The notes under the pieces: model-generated | The model's database searches: none | What the model was told of the DNA's origin: nothing | What the model saw: the letters and a program-made list of their open reading frames with translations, nothing else | Position numbers and translations under genes: made by a program | NCBI RefSeq assembly: GCF_002005445.1 | Contig: NZ_CP014692.1 | Span: 3,162,501 to 3,226,500, forward strand | DNA length: 64,000 bases | DNA from: Acetobacter aceti | Lineage (GTDB): Bacteria; Pseudomonadota; Alphaproteobacteria; Acetobacterales; Acetobacteraceae | Direction of reading: 5' to 3' | Part shown: positions 36,477-45,467 of the stretch, in pieces | How positions within the stretch are numbered: position 1 is the first letter of the stretch | How the letters are laid out: each line of letters starts with the position of its first letter

Positions 36477-37003
36477 CAGGTATGGGCCACTGCTGCACAG
36501 AACTACTTGAAGATTATGTCCGATATGCCAATAGAACCCAGAATGAAAACTGCTTCCGTATCACGCTCGGCCACCATTCGGTCTGGCTCGACCTTCTGGT
36601 TGGGTTCGGAATTGCCTTCATGAATCTTGACGCTGTCCAGAAAATCTGGATTGCCGCCCGCACCGAACATCATCGTGTCAAGGCCGAAAACCGAAAGCAT
36701 CGTTGCCCGATCCAAATGATTTATACTCCCTGCCCAGTGGCTTCGGGCGTGTCTTGCTACGGCCAACCTAAGCGCCTGTATTCTTGCTGGTTATTTCCCA
36801 TAACGATCACCCCACTCTCGGCTCCAAGTGATAGCGGGGGACTGCGCGGACTATGTCCGTTATGCGAAAGGCGAGCCAACCCACTTTTATGTCCGACATG
36901 TAGGCGACAACCGACATTACAATGAAGGACGCGGGACGGAGATCGTCCCTACGTCGCAAAGCCAGACTGGCAACTCGCACCGACCTGGTTCATTGTTTAT
37001 GTA
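36477..37003. other. Gene-free gap with three copies of a TATGTCCGnyATG motif
   Basis: Short open frames exist on both strands (e.g. 36473-36925 rightward, 36503-36766 leftward) but none looks like a real protein. The motif TATGTCCG followed by a purine or pyrimidine and TATG/CATG recurs at 36515-36527, 36852-36864 and 36888-36900. The first two are part of 20-bp stretches matching in about 17 positions. It may be a decayed site of another mobile element. Confidence 0.35.
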
Positions 37004-37726
37004 ATGAATCCGTTTCGTTCGCCCGACACCGACCTCCCCCTGTCGCATGCCCTCATCCTGAAGGCCGCGCTGCTGACGATCGGCTATATTGAGGAAAACG
37101 GCCCGATCGGCCTCACGCCCACCAAGGCGCTCAAGCGCTATTTTGTCGCGTGGGCCGCCGAGGCATTTGACTGGCCAGCCTATACGGTCGAAGACCTCTA
37201 CGCCGTTAACAAAGTCCTCAATGAACACGATTTCCCGCCGCTGGTGATCCTGCATGAGGTTCTGCTCAGTGCGAAGCTCGCACGGCATTTCAAGGGAACC
37301 CTGCGGCTGACCGACCTGGCGAGAAAACTCAGATCGGAGCCTGCCCGGCTCTGGATGCTGTTAACGACCCATCTCCTCTTTGTCGTTGACCACAGTCCTT
37401 ACACCCGAAGCGATGAGCCGCTGTTCGGCAACTGGGATATCTTTCTCAACGTCATCAATATCGAAGCCCAGGCTGCCGTCACCGAAGAGCGACTATGTTC
37501 GGTTCTCTACGGGGGTGAAGAGGAGGAGATCCGTCACCGGGATTTCAAGCTGACCGCCAGTCTGTACGTCCATGTCCTGCGTCCACTGTGCTGGGCAGGA
37601 CTGCTCAACGAGCACCGAACCGGTACCGGCCTCAACAGGCGGGATTTCTATACCAAAACACCCTTATGGACAGCGGCCCTCAGGCTTGAAACGGATCGAC
37701 ACCTGCAGCCGGTGACCCGTCACTGA
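37004..37726 (+). CDS. Conserved hypothetical protein (240 aa)
   Basis: A soluble, helical protein with strongly protein-like codon use: SHALILKAALLTIGYIEENG, GLTPTKALKRYFVAWAAEAF, YTVEDLYAVNKVLNEHDFPP, LFGNWDIFLNVINIEAQAAV and YVHVLRPLCWAGLLNEHRTG. I have a sense of similar unannotated proteins in alphaproteobacterial accessory DNA but know no function. High GC like the backbone, unlike the metal cassette just before it. It converges with parB; a terminator lies between them. Confidence 0.7.
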   Translation: MNPFRSPDTDLPLSHALILKAALLTIGYIEENGPIGLTPTKALKRYFVAWAAEAFDWPAYTVEDLYAVNKVLNEHDFPPLVILHEVLLSAKLARHFKGTLRLTDLARKLRSEPARLWMLLTTHLLFVVDHSPYTRSDEPLFGNWDIFLNVINIEAQAAVTEERLCSVLYGGEEEEIRHRDFKLTASLYVHVLRPLCWAGLLNEHRTGTGLNRRDFYTKTPLWTAALRLETDRHLQPVTRH

Positions 37727-37770
37727 CCACCGTCGACAGCCATTCCGGCGTGATGTCGTCGTTCCCATAT

Positions 37771-37801
37771 AAAAGGCGCCTTCCGGAGACCGAAAGGCGC
37801 C
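37771..37801 (-). terminator. Rho-independent terminator of the parB-like gene
   Basis: Read leftwards, GGCGCCTTTCGG, a 3- to 7-nt loop and CCGGAAGGCGCC form a stem with one mismatch followed by TTTTATAT. It ends 23 bp after the stop of the ParB-like gene. Confidence 0.7.
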
Positions 37802-37823
37802 AATACCAGTCAGCGGGCTGACA

Positions 37824-39881
37824 TCACTCGGCCGCCACCGCGTCCGGGCTATCGGGCATATGAGCTACCCCTGCTCCCCCTTCACTTCGCTCCGCCACGT
37901 TCCTCGTCCGCAATGCCTCGGGCAGCCATCCGGAGCCCTCCAGCAGCCGCTCAGCCGCTTGCGCCATGTCACCCTTCTTCATATGGGCGATACGCTCTGC
38001 CGCCTCGGCTCCCCGCGCCTCGCGCACGGCTTCGAGGATGCGGGCCTTGGTGACGCGGCCGAGATAGTTCTCCACCGTTGGCTGCCAGCCTGCTTCGGCC
38101 AGATCGAGCGCGAGCGCAGTGGCGAGACGGCCTGCTCGCGCAAGCCGCTCCCTGACGCTGCGTGCCAGAGACGGACCATGAGACGATTCATGCAGCGCGT
38201 TGATCCCGAAAGACAGGCAATGCGCTAGCAGGGCCAGACGGCTGGTGTCGTCCAGCCGGTCGAGCCACAGCCAGAGTGCAGCCTCGTCTTCCGGCAAATC
38301 GTGCTTCCAGCCCTCGTTGCGCTGGCGCAGCGCGTGGGCCGGCAGGCTGCCGGGCATGTCGGGGGAATGGACCTGCAGCGGGATTTCCCGGACATAGGCT
38401 TCCAGGCAATCTGCGCCCGAAACCTGCCAGTACAGATCGCGTACCAGCGTGTGAAGCAGTTCGGTCAGCGCGACATGCGGATTGCTGGCAAACGCATCCC
38501 GCAGGGCCAGTGTGCGCCAGGCCGTCAGTTCCGTCAGCAGGCGATCGGAAAGCGGTTTCAGTCCGTCTTCCTCCTCGGGGTCGGTATCGGGTGCGCCTTC
38601 CCTCCCATCCCCTTCGGCATCATCGCCATCGCCGCGGTGGTCAATGGCGTCGTCATATCTGTCTGATTCGTCCTGATCGACTTCGAGTTCGACCGGCATA
38701 TCTTCCGGCCGGACGAAACCCCGTGCGACCAGCAGCGTGCCGTCTGTATCCAGGCTGACGAAGACACCGGCCCGGACCATGTCCGCCGGATCGAAGGAAA
38801 CAGGGCGTTCTTCCAGCGCCTCGATAGCCTGCTCGATTTCACCCAGCCGCGTATCGACGTCCTCCGGGAACTCATCGGCCTGCGCGTATTCCGCCTCAAT
38901 GGTTTCCTGCTCGCTGTGCAGAGCGGTCAGACGGCCCGCTTCTTCATCGGAAAGTTCAACGGTCGTCCCGTCGATCTCCGCGAACTGCCGTGTGTGTCCC
39001 CAGGGGAAGGACAGAGCCGTTTCGACCCATTTCCAGCCTTCGGCTCGGATATCCTCGGCCGCTGCCGCCAGTTTTTCCATCACCAGCCGGTCGAGAAGAG
39101 TGGGATCGCCCAGCCAGCCGCCATCGTCGGCTTCGAACAGGTCACGCATGACGGGACCGCCAGCCGCAAGATAGGCGTCCAGCCCGACGAAGCTTACGCG
39201 GCGATCCGATGCGCGCACGGTTTTTTCCGTCAGCATGCGGCGGATCAGATAGGGCTCGCGGTTATGGCTCTGGGCAATAATCTCCCAGACCTGCTCCTGC
39301 CGCGCAGGATCGTCGCTGATCGAGAAGGCCATGAGCTGTTCCAGCTTCATGCCGTCCTGCTCGTAAATCTCGAGCAGTTTGTCGGACACGGTCATCAGGC
39401 GCAGGCGCTGTTTGACCACGGTGGGCACGACGAAGAACGCGGCGGCGATCTCGTCCTCGGACATGCCCTTCTCCAGCATGTCGCGAAAGGCACGAAACTG
39501 GTCCAGCGGATGCAGCGCCACGCGCTGCACGTTCTCGGCCAGGGAATCATCCTCGGCGAGAATGGCCGATCCGGCCTCGCGCACGACACAGGGCACCGGG
39601 GCCGTTTTCGCCAGTTTCTTCTGCTTTACCAGCAGTTCGAGCGCGCGGAAGCGACGACCGCCGGCTGGCACTTCATAGGTGCCGGTTTCTGCCCCCTCGC
39701 CGTTCAGAACGGGCCGGACGTTCAGGCTCTGGAGCAGCCCACGACGTTCGATATCGCGGGCCAGCTCCTCGATCGACAGGCCGGCCTTCACACGCCGCAC
39801 GTTGGACTGCGACAGCACCAGCCTGTTGAAAGGGATATCACGGGACGCATTGAGGGCGATTTTCTGGATGGCGCTCGCCAT
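37824..39881 (-). CDS. ParB/RepB-like partition or regulatory protein (685 aa)
   Basis: ParB proteins bind parS and, with ParA, segregate replicons; ICE-borne relatives may act in stability or regulation. N-terminal ParB nuclease-like domain: IPFNRLVLSQSNVRRVKAGL at 15-34, TYEVPAGGRRFRALELL (the GxRR box), EDDSLAENVQRVALHPLDQF, then an HTH around MSEDEIAAAFFVVPTVVKQR. The long C-terminal half has an acidic stretch (residues about 395-430). It is more than twice the size of chromosomal ParB. No parA is present in the window, so it is an orphan. A terminator follows. Confidence 0.85.
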   Translation of the reverse strand: MASAIQKIALNASRDIPFNRLVLSQSNVRRVKAGLSIEELARDIERRGLLQSLNVRPVLNGEGAETGTYEVPAGGRRFRALELLVKQKKLAKTAPVPCVVREAGSAILAEDDSLAENVQRVALHPLDQFRAFRDMLEKGMSEDEIAAAFFVVPTVVKQRLRLMTVSDKLLEIYEQDGMKLEQLMAFSISDDPARQEQVWEIIAQSHNREPYLIRRMLTEKTVRASDRRVSFVGLDAYLAAGGPVMRDLFEADDGGWLGDPTLLDRLVMEKLAAAAEDIRAEGWKWVETALSFPWGHTRQFAEIDGTTVELSDEEAGRLTALHSEQETIEAEYAQADEFPEDVDTRLGEIEQAIEALEERPVSFDPADMVRAGVFVSLDTDGTLLVARGFVRPEDMPVELEVDQDESDRYDDAIDHRGDGDDAEGDGREGAPDTDPEEEDGLKPLSDRLLTELTAWRTLALRDAFASNPHVALTELLHTLVRDLYWQVSGADCLEAYVREIPLQVHSPDMPGSLPAHALRQRNEGWKHDLPEDEAALWLWLDRLDDTSRLALLAHCLSFGINALHESSHGPSLARSVRERLARAGRLATALALDLAEAGWQPTVENYLGRVTKARILEAVREARGAEAAERIAHMKKGDMAQAAERLLEGSGWLPEALRTRNVAERSEGGAGVAHMPDSPDAVAAE

Positions 39882-40307
39882 GGCGGGACACTCCGTGACG
39901 GACCGGCGGAAGACTCTCTCCCCCCTCTTTATCCGTCACGAAATCACTCCCACCCTCTGACTTTTCATGAAAAACCCGAGGCCGATTAAGTCCTTAACCA
40001 TCCTCTTGTCGGTCGTCCAGCCTGCGTTATCTGCTCCTCGAAACTGGACATGTGTACTCGCAGTATACATCGCAAAAGATGTGATGTTCAGATCTGTATC
40101 TGAATCAAAACACCAACATGAACCGCACCGTCAACAGAATATGCTAGGCCCCGTGTAATCCACAGAAAAAGCTACCGAATGTCTCAAACAAAAACGACGC
40201 CTCGCCATTCGGCGCTTCTGACTGAAGCCGGATCGCGACATCATGACACCTATTAATTACATCATGATATACACAAACGATGTTTCAAAACCTACTGGAC
40301 GACGTAT
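39882..40307. other. Intergenic region upstream of the parB-like gene
   Basis: No gene seen; the right part is AT-rich. CGTGACGGA (39894-39902) and TCCGTCACG (39932-39940) form a 9-bp inverted repeat just upstream of the parB start, on the leader or operator. It may be a ParB autoregulatory site or an RNA hairpin. Confidence 0.45.
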
Positions 40308-40565
40308 TTAGGGCAACCTTGTGCAGTCCAGCGATACGTCGTGATGTTCTCCCCACCCCTTTTGCCGGGAAGTGGCACACCTTCGGGCATTTAAATCCGC
40401 CAGACAGTTCTTGAACTCAGCCGTTCCCGGAGTATGCCCCATGCTCCGGCAACTTTGTTTGTCCTCACTGAGTCGACGATCTGTCGTCGTGCCACACGCA
40501 GAAAGCAAAGCGATCAAAGAGATACACGTCGTTATTTTAAACGAATTCCTCAAGTATGCGATCAT
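40308..40565 (-). CDS. Small lipoprotein, hypothetical (85 aa)
   Basis: A lipoprotein signal ends in the lipobox LSAC (Cys24 as the acylated residue), after the hydrophobic segment TTCISLIALL. The mature part of about 60 residues has four more Cys (SCRSMG, NCLAD, RCATS, DCTRLP), which may form two disulfides in the periplasm. The pattern resembles small unannotated lipoproteins of Acetobacteraceae. It is 50 bp from the IS5-type element. Confidence 0.65.
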   Translation of the reverse strand: MIAYLRNSFKITTCISLIALLSACGTTTDRRLSEDKQSCRSMGHTPGTAEFKNCLADLNARRCATSRQKGWGEHHDVSLDCTRLP

Positions 40566-40614
40566 AACGTTCCTCCACCATCATCAATGGTAAGCATATA
40601 GTAAAGCCTGAACA

Positions 40615-41489
40615 CTCCTACGGCGTGTCGTCAGTTAAGACCTGAGAGCTTGAAGTGAGGGTTGTACGTTCTGTTGCTCTGTGCTGACTGTTTTTCCGGC
40701 TTTGGAGGAGAACAACAGATGCGGCGCTATGGCTTACGTGACGACCAGTGGGAGCGTATAAAAGACTTTCTTCCGGGTCGTGAGGGTCATGTCGGAGGCA
40801 CTGCTGCAGACAACCGCCTTTTCGTAGAAGCTGTGCTGTATCGCTACCGTGCAGGCATTCCCTGGCGTGATCTTCCGGGCCGTTTCGGGGACTGGAAAAA
40901 CGTGCACAGACGTCTGCGTCGCTGGTGTGAAACTGGTGTTATTGAGCGGATCTTTCGCCATTTGGCAGCAGATCACGACAATGAATACATGATGATCGAC
41001 AGCACCATTGTCCGGGCGCATCAGCACAGTGCCGGAGCCCTCAAAAAGGGGGCGCGGATCAGGCCATCGGACGATCCCGGGGCGGATTGACCACAAAGAT
41101 CCATGCTATCTGCGATGCTCTGGGCAATCCGGTGGAGATCGATATCACACCGGGACAGGATGCGGATATTAACCGGACGGAACCGATGCTGGAAAACATC
41201 GATCCGGATGCCTTCCTTGCTGATAGGGCGTATGACGCAGACAGGTTGATCGACCGATTGACAGAGCGCGGGATTACCCCGGTCATACCGTCAAAACGCA
41301 ATAGAGCGATGCCGCGGAAAACCGACTTCGCTCTTTACAGGGAACGTAATCTTATCGAACGGTTCTTCAATAAACTGAAGCAGTTCCGCGCTATTGCAAC
41401 CCGCTACGACAAACTGAAATCCACCTTCCTCGCGGCGGTTCAGTTCGCCTCAATCATCATCCTGCTTAACTGACGACACGCCGTAGGAG
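40615..41489 (+). mobile_element. IS5-family insertion sequence (IS427/IS1031-like), 875 bp
   Basis: Perfect 25-bp terminal inverted repeats CTCCTACGGCGTGTCGTCAG...(40615-40639) and its complement (41465-41489). The sequence between them encodes a two-frame DDE transposase. Inverted similarity is weak beyond this, so the ends may be a few bases further out; I could not define the 2-4 bp target duplication (TGA on the left, TAA on the right are the nearest candidates). Confidence 0.9.
40719..41473 (+). CDS. IS5-family transposase, made by -1 frameshifting
   Basis: Frame 1 (40719-41090) gives the N-terminal part, MRRYGLRDDQWERIKDFLPG, with the first catalytic Asp in MMIDSTIVRAHQHSAG. Frame 2 (ending 41473) gives the rest, with the second Asp in FLADRAYDADRLIDRL and the Glu near YRERNLIERFFNKLKQF. 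The slippery run AAAAAGGGGG at 41043-41052 is where a -1 shift joins them to ALKKGG-ADQAIGRSRGG, the normal family sequence. Full transposase would be about 250 aa. Start has a GGAGGAG ribosome site. Confidence 0.88.
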
Positions 41490-41743
41490 TTTCCTAATAA
41501 TTATAGATTTTTTTTGAAGAAATGTCAATTTTTCTATCTAGCCCTAACCTGGAAATAACCCTATTCGGGCCAGAGTAAGCCAACTGCTTGCTTCAAAAGT
41601 TTACGACATGCGAAATAATCATGCGTAACGTTCGATATATTTTCTGATTTACAATATATTTTTTGGGCAATGCCGCCGCTTCCAGTGATTTCATCATCAC
41701 ACACGCGTTAAATGGCGATATTCTGACGCAAATTTCGTAAGAT

Positions 41744-42526
41744 TTAATGGTGCTTATACCATCCATACCCTCGAATATTGTTCCATGCATCGGTGGTATG
41801 GCAGGCATAGCAATGCTCCACCGGGGCATCCTGATGCGCGACGTGCTGCGAAATCATTTTGAAATGCATCATGTAATGGCTGGGCGGCGCCTTGTGACAG
41901 GCGTTGCAATCCGTCGATATCTGATCGGCGGGATGTTCGAACGCGGCGATCAGCCATGTATTGGTGGAGTGACAACTCGCGCAATCAGGACCAAAGCGGG
42001 CGCGATGAGGATCCACGTTGGAGTGACAGCTTGCGCAATTCAGATGGAGAACGGCATCACGGTCAAGTCGATGATCAGTCGGAATAGCCGCAGCGCTTCC
42101 CGGAATCGGCGACGCTCCAACCAGCCCGGCTGAGCGAAGTTGCGCAACGGTGTCTGACCAGAAATCCGCCCTCGTCAATGCACTATGATCCATCACGGTC
42201 ATATGTGGCCGTTCACCGTGCTCCACATGACAGGACGTACATTGCGTCGCCGCGACATGAAACCGGGTGGATTGCTTGTCGGCGAACGACGCCAGAGAAT
42301 GACATGTCACGCAGTTATTGGTCACCACACCTGTGAAAGGCCTGTGACATGTCTCGCACTGGCCCGCGATAAACTGGTGCGCTTTCGAGATCGGTCCGGG
42401 ATTCACCAACCCTTCCCAACCTGGAACTGCGTTACTGCCGGAACGATGCACGGCAAGGGGCACAACCAGTCCGACGATCAGAGCCGCAAGCGCAAAGACC
42501 GTATAGAGTATGACAGCGGGCTTCAT
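41744..42526 (-). CDS. Hepta-haem c-type cytochrome, membrane-anchored
   Basis: A 260-aa protein with an N-terminal membrane anchor (AVILYTVFALAALIVGLVVP) and seven CxxCH haem sites: CETCH, CVTCH, CTSCH, CASCH, CASCH, CNACH, CYACH. Extra His residues (e.g. HVEHGERPH, HYMMHFKM) could be distal ligands. It would be exported and loaded with haem in the periplasm and carry electrons there. It is the last gene of a coupled set (ATGA with the b-type membrane protein) and is likely the periplasmic end of the relay. Its electron acceptor is unknown. An N-terminal extension (32 codons) exists but lacks a signal. Confidence 0.85.
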   Translation of the reverse strand: MKPAVILYTVFALAALIVGLVVPLAVHRSGSNAVPGWEGLVNPGPISKAHQFIAGQCETCHRPFTGVVTNNCVTCHSLASFADKQSTRFHVAATQCTSCHVEHGERPHMTVMDHSALTRADFWSDTVAQLRSAGLVGASPIPGSAAAIPTDHRLDRDAVLHLNCASCHSNVDPHRARFGPDCASCHSTNTWLIAAFEHPADQISTDCNACHKAPPSHYMMHFKMISQHVAHQDAPVEHCYACHTTDAWNNIRGYGWYKHH

Positions 42527-43254
42527 AGCCACCTCAGCCCGTAATACAGGCCTGACCAGATATGCAGAATCAGCAGAAAATAGAGGATGACCACAAGGAT
42601 GACGTGAATCTTGCGCCAACGCCCGAACAGTGCGTTCGCCACCCTCTCCGACCTGACCGCATACTCAACATCGGCCAGCGCGGAGGCAATCGTGGCCTCG
42701 CGATCCGATGTACCCCGCGTACCGGGATAGGCCGAGGTCAGAAAAAGGCGCTGGACGATATTACGGGGCACATCCGGCGTCTCGGGCATCAGATGCGCCA
42801 CCCCGGCATCTGCCAGAGACGTGCGCAGTTGGGCCAGTTCCTGGGTGCGACCGCGCAATCCGCGCCCGATCTGGATCAACATGTAGCGCCCGACATAGCC
42901 ACTAATGGCGAGGACGAGCATGATGCCGGTCAGCGAGATCCCCATCGGGCTATCGAATTTATGGGCGGCGTGGATCAGGCCCAAAATGGGTGCAAGGACG
43001 CCAGCATAGATATGCACCGACAGAAGGGTTCGGCTCTCGACACGCGGCGCGAAATAACGATGCACGACGGGAATGCGTTTGCCCGCTACGTAAATCAGCG
43101 GCACCAGCATCAGGATAGCGGCGCAAATGCCAATCAGGCTGCCAGCCAGACTTCCGGGAAAGCGCGGCGCGACATGCACCAGAAAGCCCAGCGGGAACAG
43201 CACCAGCAGGACGACCAGGGCGCCGACAATGATTTCGCTGCGCTCCTGCATCAC
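42523..43254 (-). CDS. Di-haem b-type membrane protein with two H-x13-H helices
   Basis: A 243-aa inner-membrane protein with five or so hydrophobic segments. Two of them carry His pairs 14 residues apart: His81/His95 (SVHIYAGVLAPILGLIHAAH) and His217/His231 (IHVILVVILYFLLILHIW). Four His in this spacing on two helices are the signature of bis-haem b sites as in NOX/FRE ferric reductases and cytochrome b561-type proteins. The loop between (about 130-210) is long and soluble. It overlaps the reductase stop and the hepta-haem start by 4 bp each, so the three are made together. Confidence 0.75.
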   Translation of the reverse strand: MMQERSEIIVGALVVLLVLFPLGFLVHVAPRFPGSLAGSLIGICAAILMLVPLIYVAGKRIPVVHRYFAPRVESRTLLSVHIYAGVLAPILGLIHAAHKFDSPMGISLTGIMLVLAISGYVGRYMLIQIGRGLRGRTQELAQLRTSLADAGVAHLMPETPDVPRNIVQRLFLTSAYPGTRGTSDREATIASALADVEYAVRSERVANALFGRWRKIHVILVVILYFLLILHIWSGLYYGLRWL

Positions 43255-45386
43255 GCCTCCACGACCAGCGGACCACCCGTGGTCTTCGCCTGACAGGCCA
43301 GGATGAAACCCTTGGCCTTGTCAGCCGGATCGAGCCCATCCTCGACCGCCATCGTCACCTGGCCTTGCAGCAGATGTGTCGTGCATACGCCGCAGATACC
43401 GGATCGACAGGAGGATGGAATATTGACGCCTGCCGCATCAGCCGCGTCGAGAACCGTTTCATCCAGTTGCAACGGAGCCGATTTCCCTGAAGTGGAAAAC
43501 GTAATGGTCGTTGCGGCAGGCGTGACGGCCGGAGATGAGGGGGCCGCCACAGGCCCGACCGCAGGTTCGGCCTTCATCGCGGCTGGTCCGAATGCCTCGC
43601 TATGAACATTGGCTTCCGGCACACCGAGATCCGTCAATAACGCTCTCATGCTTGCCATCATCCCGGGTGGGCCGCAGACATGGATACGTCGGTTTGTGAG
43701 ATCTGGCACCGATTGCTGAAGCAGTTCCTTCGTGATGCGCCCTTCCGGCCCCGACCACTCTGTCCCCGGCGACCGCCGCATGGTGGCAATAACGTGCAGT
43801 TTGTCATTGCGACGTTCCAGCCACTCGATTTCCTGGCGAAACACATAGTCGATGCTGGCATGAGCGGAATAGACGAAGTAGATCTCGCCCGGCCAGACGA
43901 TATCGGTCAGGTATCTCAGGACCGCCATCATCGGTGTGATGCCTACGCCGCCGGACAGCAGGACGATCGAGTCTGCCTCTTCACCCGTAAAGGTAAACAT
44001 ACCCGATGGACCCGCGATCTTTAAAAGATCACCCTCCTTGACCGTGTCATGCAGGTAGCGCGAGACCAGCCCGTGTTCCTCGCGTTTGATCGTTAGTTCG
44101 AGATGTTCGACCTGCCCCGGCGACGATGCGATCGTATAGGACCGGCCCGCGGGCTTGCCAGACGTCGGCTCGATGGTGAGTTGCACGAACTGGCCGGGTT
44201 TGAAGTCAAAGGGAATCCGCCCCCCATCGGCCGGAACCAGATAGAACGTCACGATCGCCGGCGTCTCCCGAATGATCCGGGCCACTTTCAGGCTGCCACG
44301 CCAGAGGCCGTGTCGCGGTACGTCGACGATCGGAGTGGCCGTTCCACCGCCTGGTCCCGGTACAGGGGGAGGCGGGGGAACAGGAGGTGTTGGACCGCCG
44401 CCGGTCGACGATGGTGGCATGGGCGGAACCGTTGGTTTCGGTGCGAATGCCGTGGTGGTCGTGAGCATCTCCTGCACACGATGCAACCGCAGGACCTGCA
44501 AGATCAGCAGAGCGATCGATACCAGGATCAGGATCGTCATGAACACCAGGTGAGCCGGCGTCAGTCCGAAAAATAGGCCGTTTTGCTGGCTCGCCGCGAT
44601 TGTCGGCAGACCCATCTGTGCCGTGAACCAGTTGAAAGCCACCATTTGAGGATTAACGAGGCCGGTCGCGGCCGCGCGCGCGGCCATTCCGCTATCGAGC
44701 AACGCAACACCGTCATGGAGATGTTGGCTGGACCGACGCATCGTCTCCCACGACAGGGACTGAGTGGCATCGACCGATGCGGTGCCGACTTCGCGAAGAC
44801 CGTCTTGAAGCCTCTGTGCCGCAATATCGGCCAGCATCTGACGTTCGGCGTCCGTCAGCTTCGGATGCGTCATCATGAAGGTATAAAGCGGCGTGCGACC
44901 GCGCGCTCCGCAACAACCTGCGTCGGCCTTGTCCGCCCCGGGAACCGCACTCAATGCCTGCCCAGCCTGGGGCAGCATGCGGCTCATCATATTGCCCTGC
45001 TCAGTCGGCCTGGATGATGGCGCACCGGGGATCCCCATCCCGCCCATGCCAGGGTGATGGCTCGCATGCTCGTCACCACCCATCGACATCATGCCGCCCA
45101 TGTCGGACATGCCTGAGTCGGGTCGAGCGGGGGTCGTCTTCATTCCGCCGGACGATTCGGCACCCCGGTCGGCATCCCGGGGCGCTGCCATAGGCCCATC
45201 GTCTTCCGGCTGATCGCGCCGCAGCGCCAGCGAAGGTGGCGGGCTGCCTGCCGTAGGCCCCGCCATAGTGCCGCTAGACATGGCCGGAACGGCAGGTGAC
45301 TCACCCGGTGCCTGAGCAAATCCCTCTGACATGCTGATGAGCAGTGTCATGATCACGACACTCCCGCTCAAAAAGACGCGCCTCAT
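43251..45386 (-). CDS. Membrane-anchored FAD/2Fe-2S reductase with Met-rich extracytoplasmic head
   Basis: A 711-aa fusion. Signal peptide (1-25); Met/His/Gly-rich stretch (about 85-130, SMGGDEHASHHPGMGGMGIP) that looks copper-binding; a small helical region with CCGARG; a membrane helix (about 278-300, AHLVFMTILILVSIALLILQ); a Pro-rich linker; then a ferredoxin-reductase domain with FAD site GRSYTIASSPG (about 415) and NAD site LLSGGVGITPMM (about 475); finally a plant-type 2Fe-2S ferredoxin domain, CRSGICGVC plus a fourth Cys (LACQAK). Electrons from NAD(P)H would be passed to the b-type haem protein encoded next. The start has weak RBS, but the signal peptide supports it. Confidence 0.8.
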   Translation of the reverse strand: MRRVFLSGSVVIMTLLISMSEGFAQAPGESPAVPAMSSGTMAGPTAGSPPPSLALRRDQPEDDGPMAAPRDADRGAESSGGMKTTPARPDSGMSDMGGMMSMGGDEHASHHPGMGGMGIPGAPSSRPTEQGNMMSRMLPQAGQALSAVPGADKADAGCCGARGRTPLYTFMMTHPKLTDAERQMLADIAAQRLQDGLREVGTASVDATQSLSWETMRRSSQHLHDGVALLDSGMAARAAATGLVNPQMVAFNWFTAQMGLPTIAASQQNGLFFGLTPAHLVFMTILILVSIALLILQVLRLHRVQEMLTTTTAFAPKPTVPPMPPSSTGGGPTPPVPPPPPVPGPGGGTATPIVDVPRHGLWRGSLKVARIIRETPAIVTFYLVPADGGRIPFDFKPGQFVQLTIEPTSGKPAGRSYTIASSPGQVEHLELTIKREEHGLVSRYLHDTVKEGDLLKIAGPSGMFTFTGEEADSIVLLSGGVGITPMMAVLRYLTDIVWPGEIYFVYSAHASIDYVFRQEIEWLERRNDKLHVIATMRRSPGTEWSGPEGRITKELLQQSVPDLTNRRIHVCGPPGMMASMRALLTDLGVPEANVHSEAFGPAAMKAEPAVGPVAAPSSPAVTPAATTITFSTSGKSAPLQLDETVLDAADAAGVNIPSSCRSGICGVCTTHLLQGQVTMAVEDGLDPADKAKGFILACQAKTTGGPLVVEA

Positions 45387-45467
45387 GCTTTCTCCAACAC
45401 GCCATCATCCTCGGCAAAGTTCATACCGGCCCGTTTTCCGGATGTCGTCAGGACACCACTTATTACT

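Noticed and set aside
36473..36925. 150-codon plus-strand open frame right after the RND pump gene
   Set aside because: It has an ATGA-like overlap with the pump, which looked promising, but composition, lack of any domain and a competing minus-strand frame make it unconvincing.
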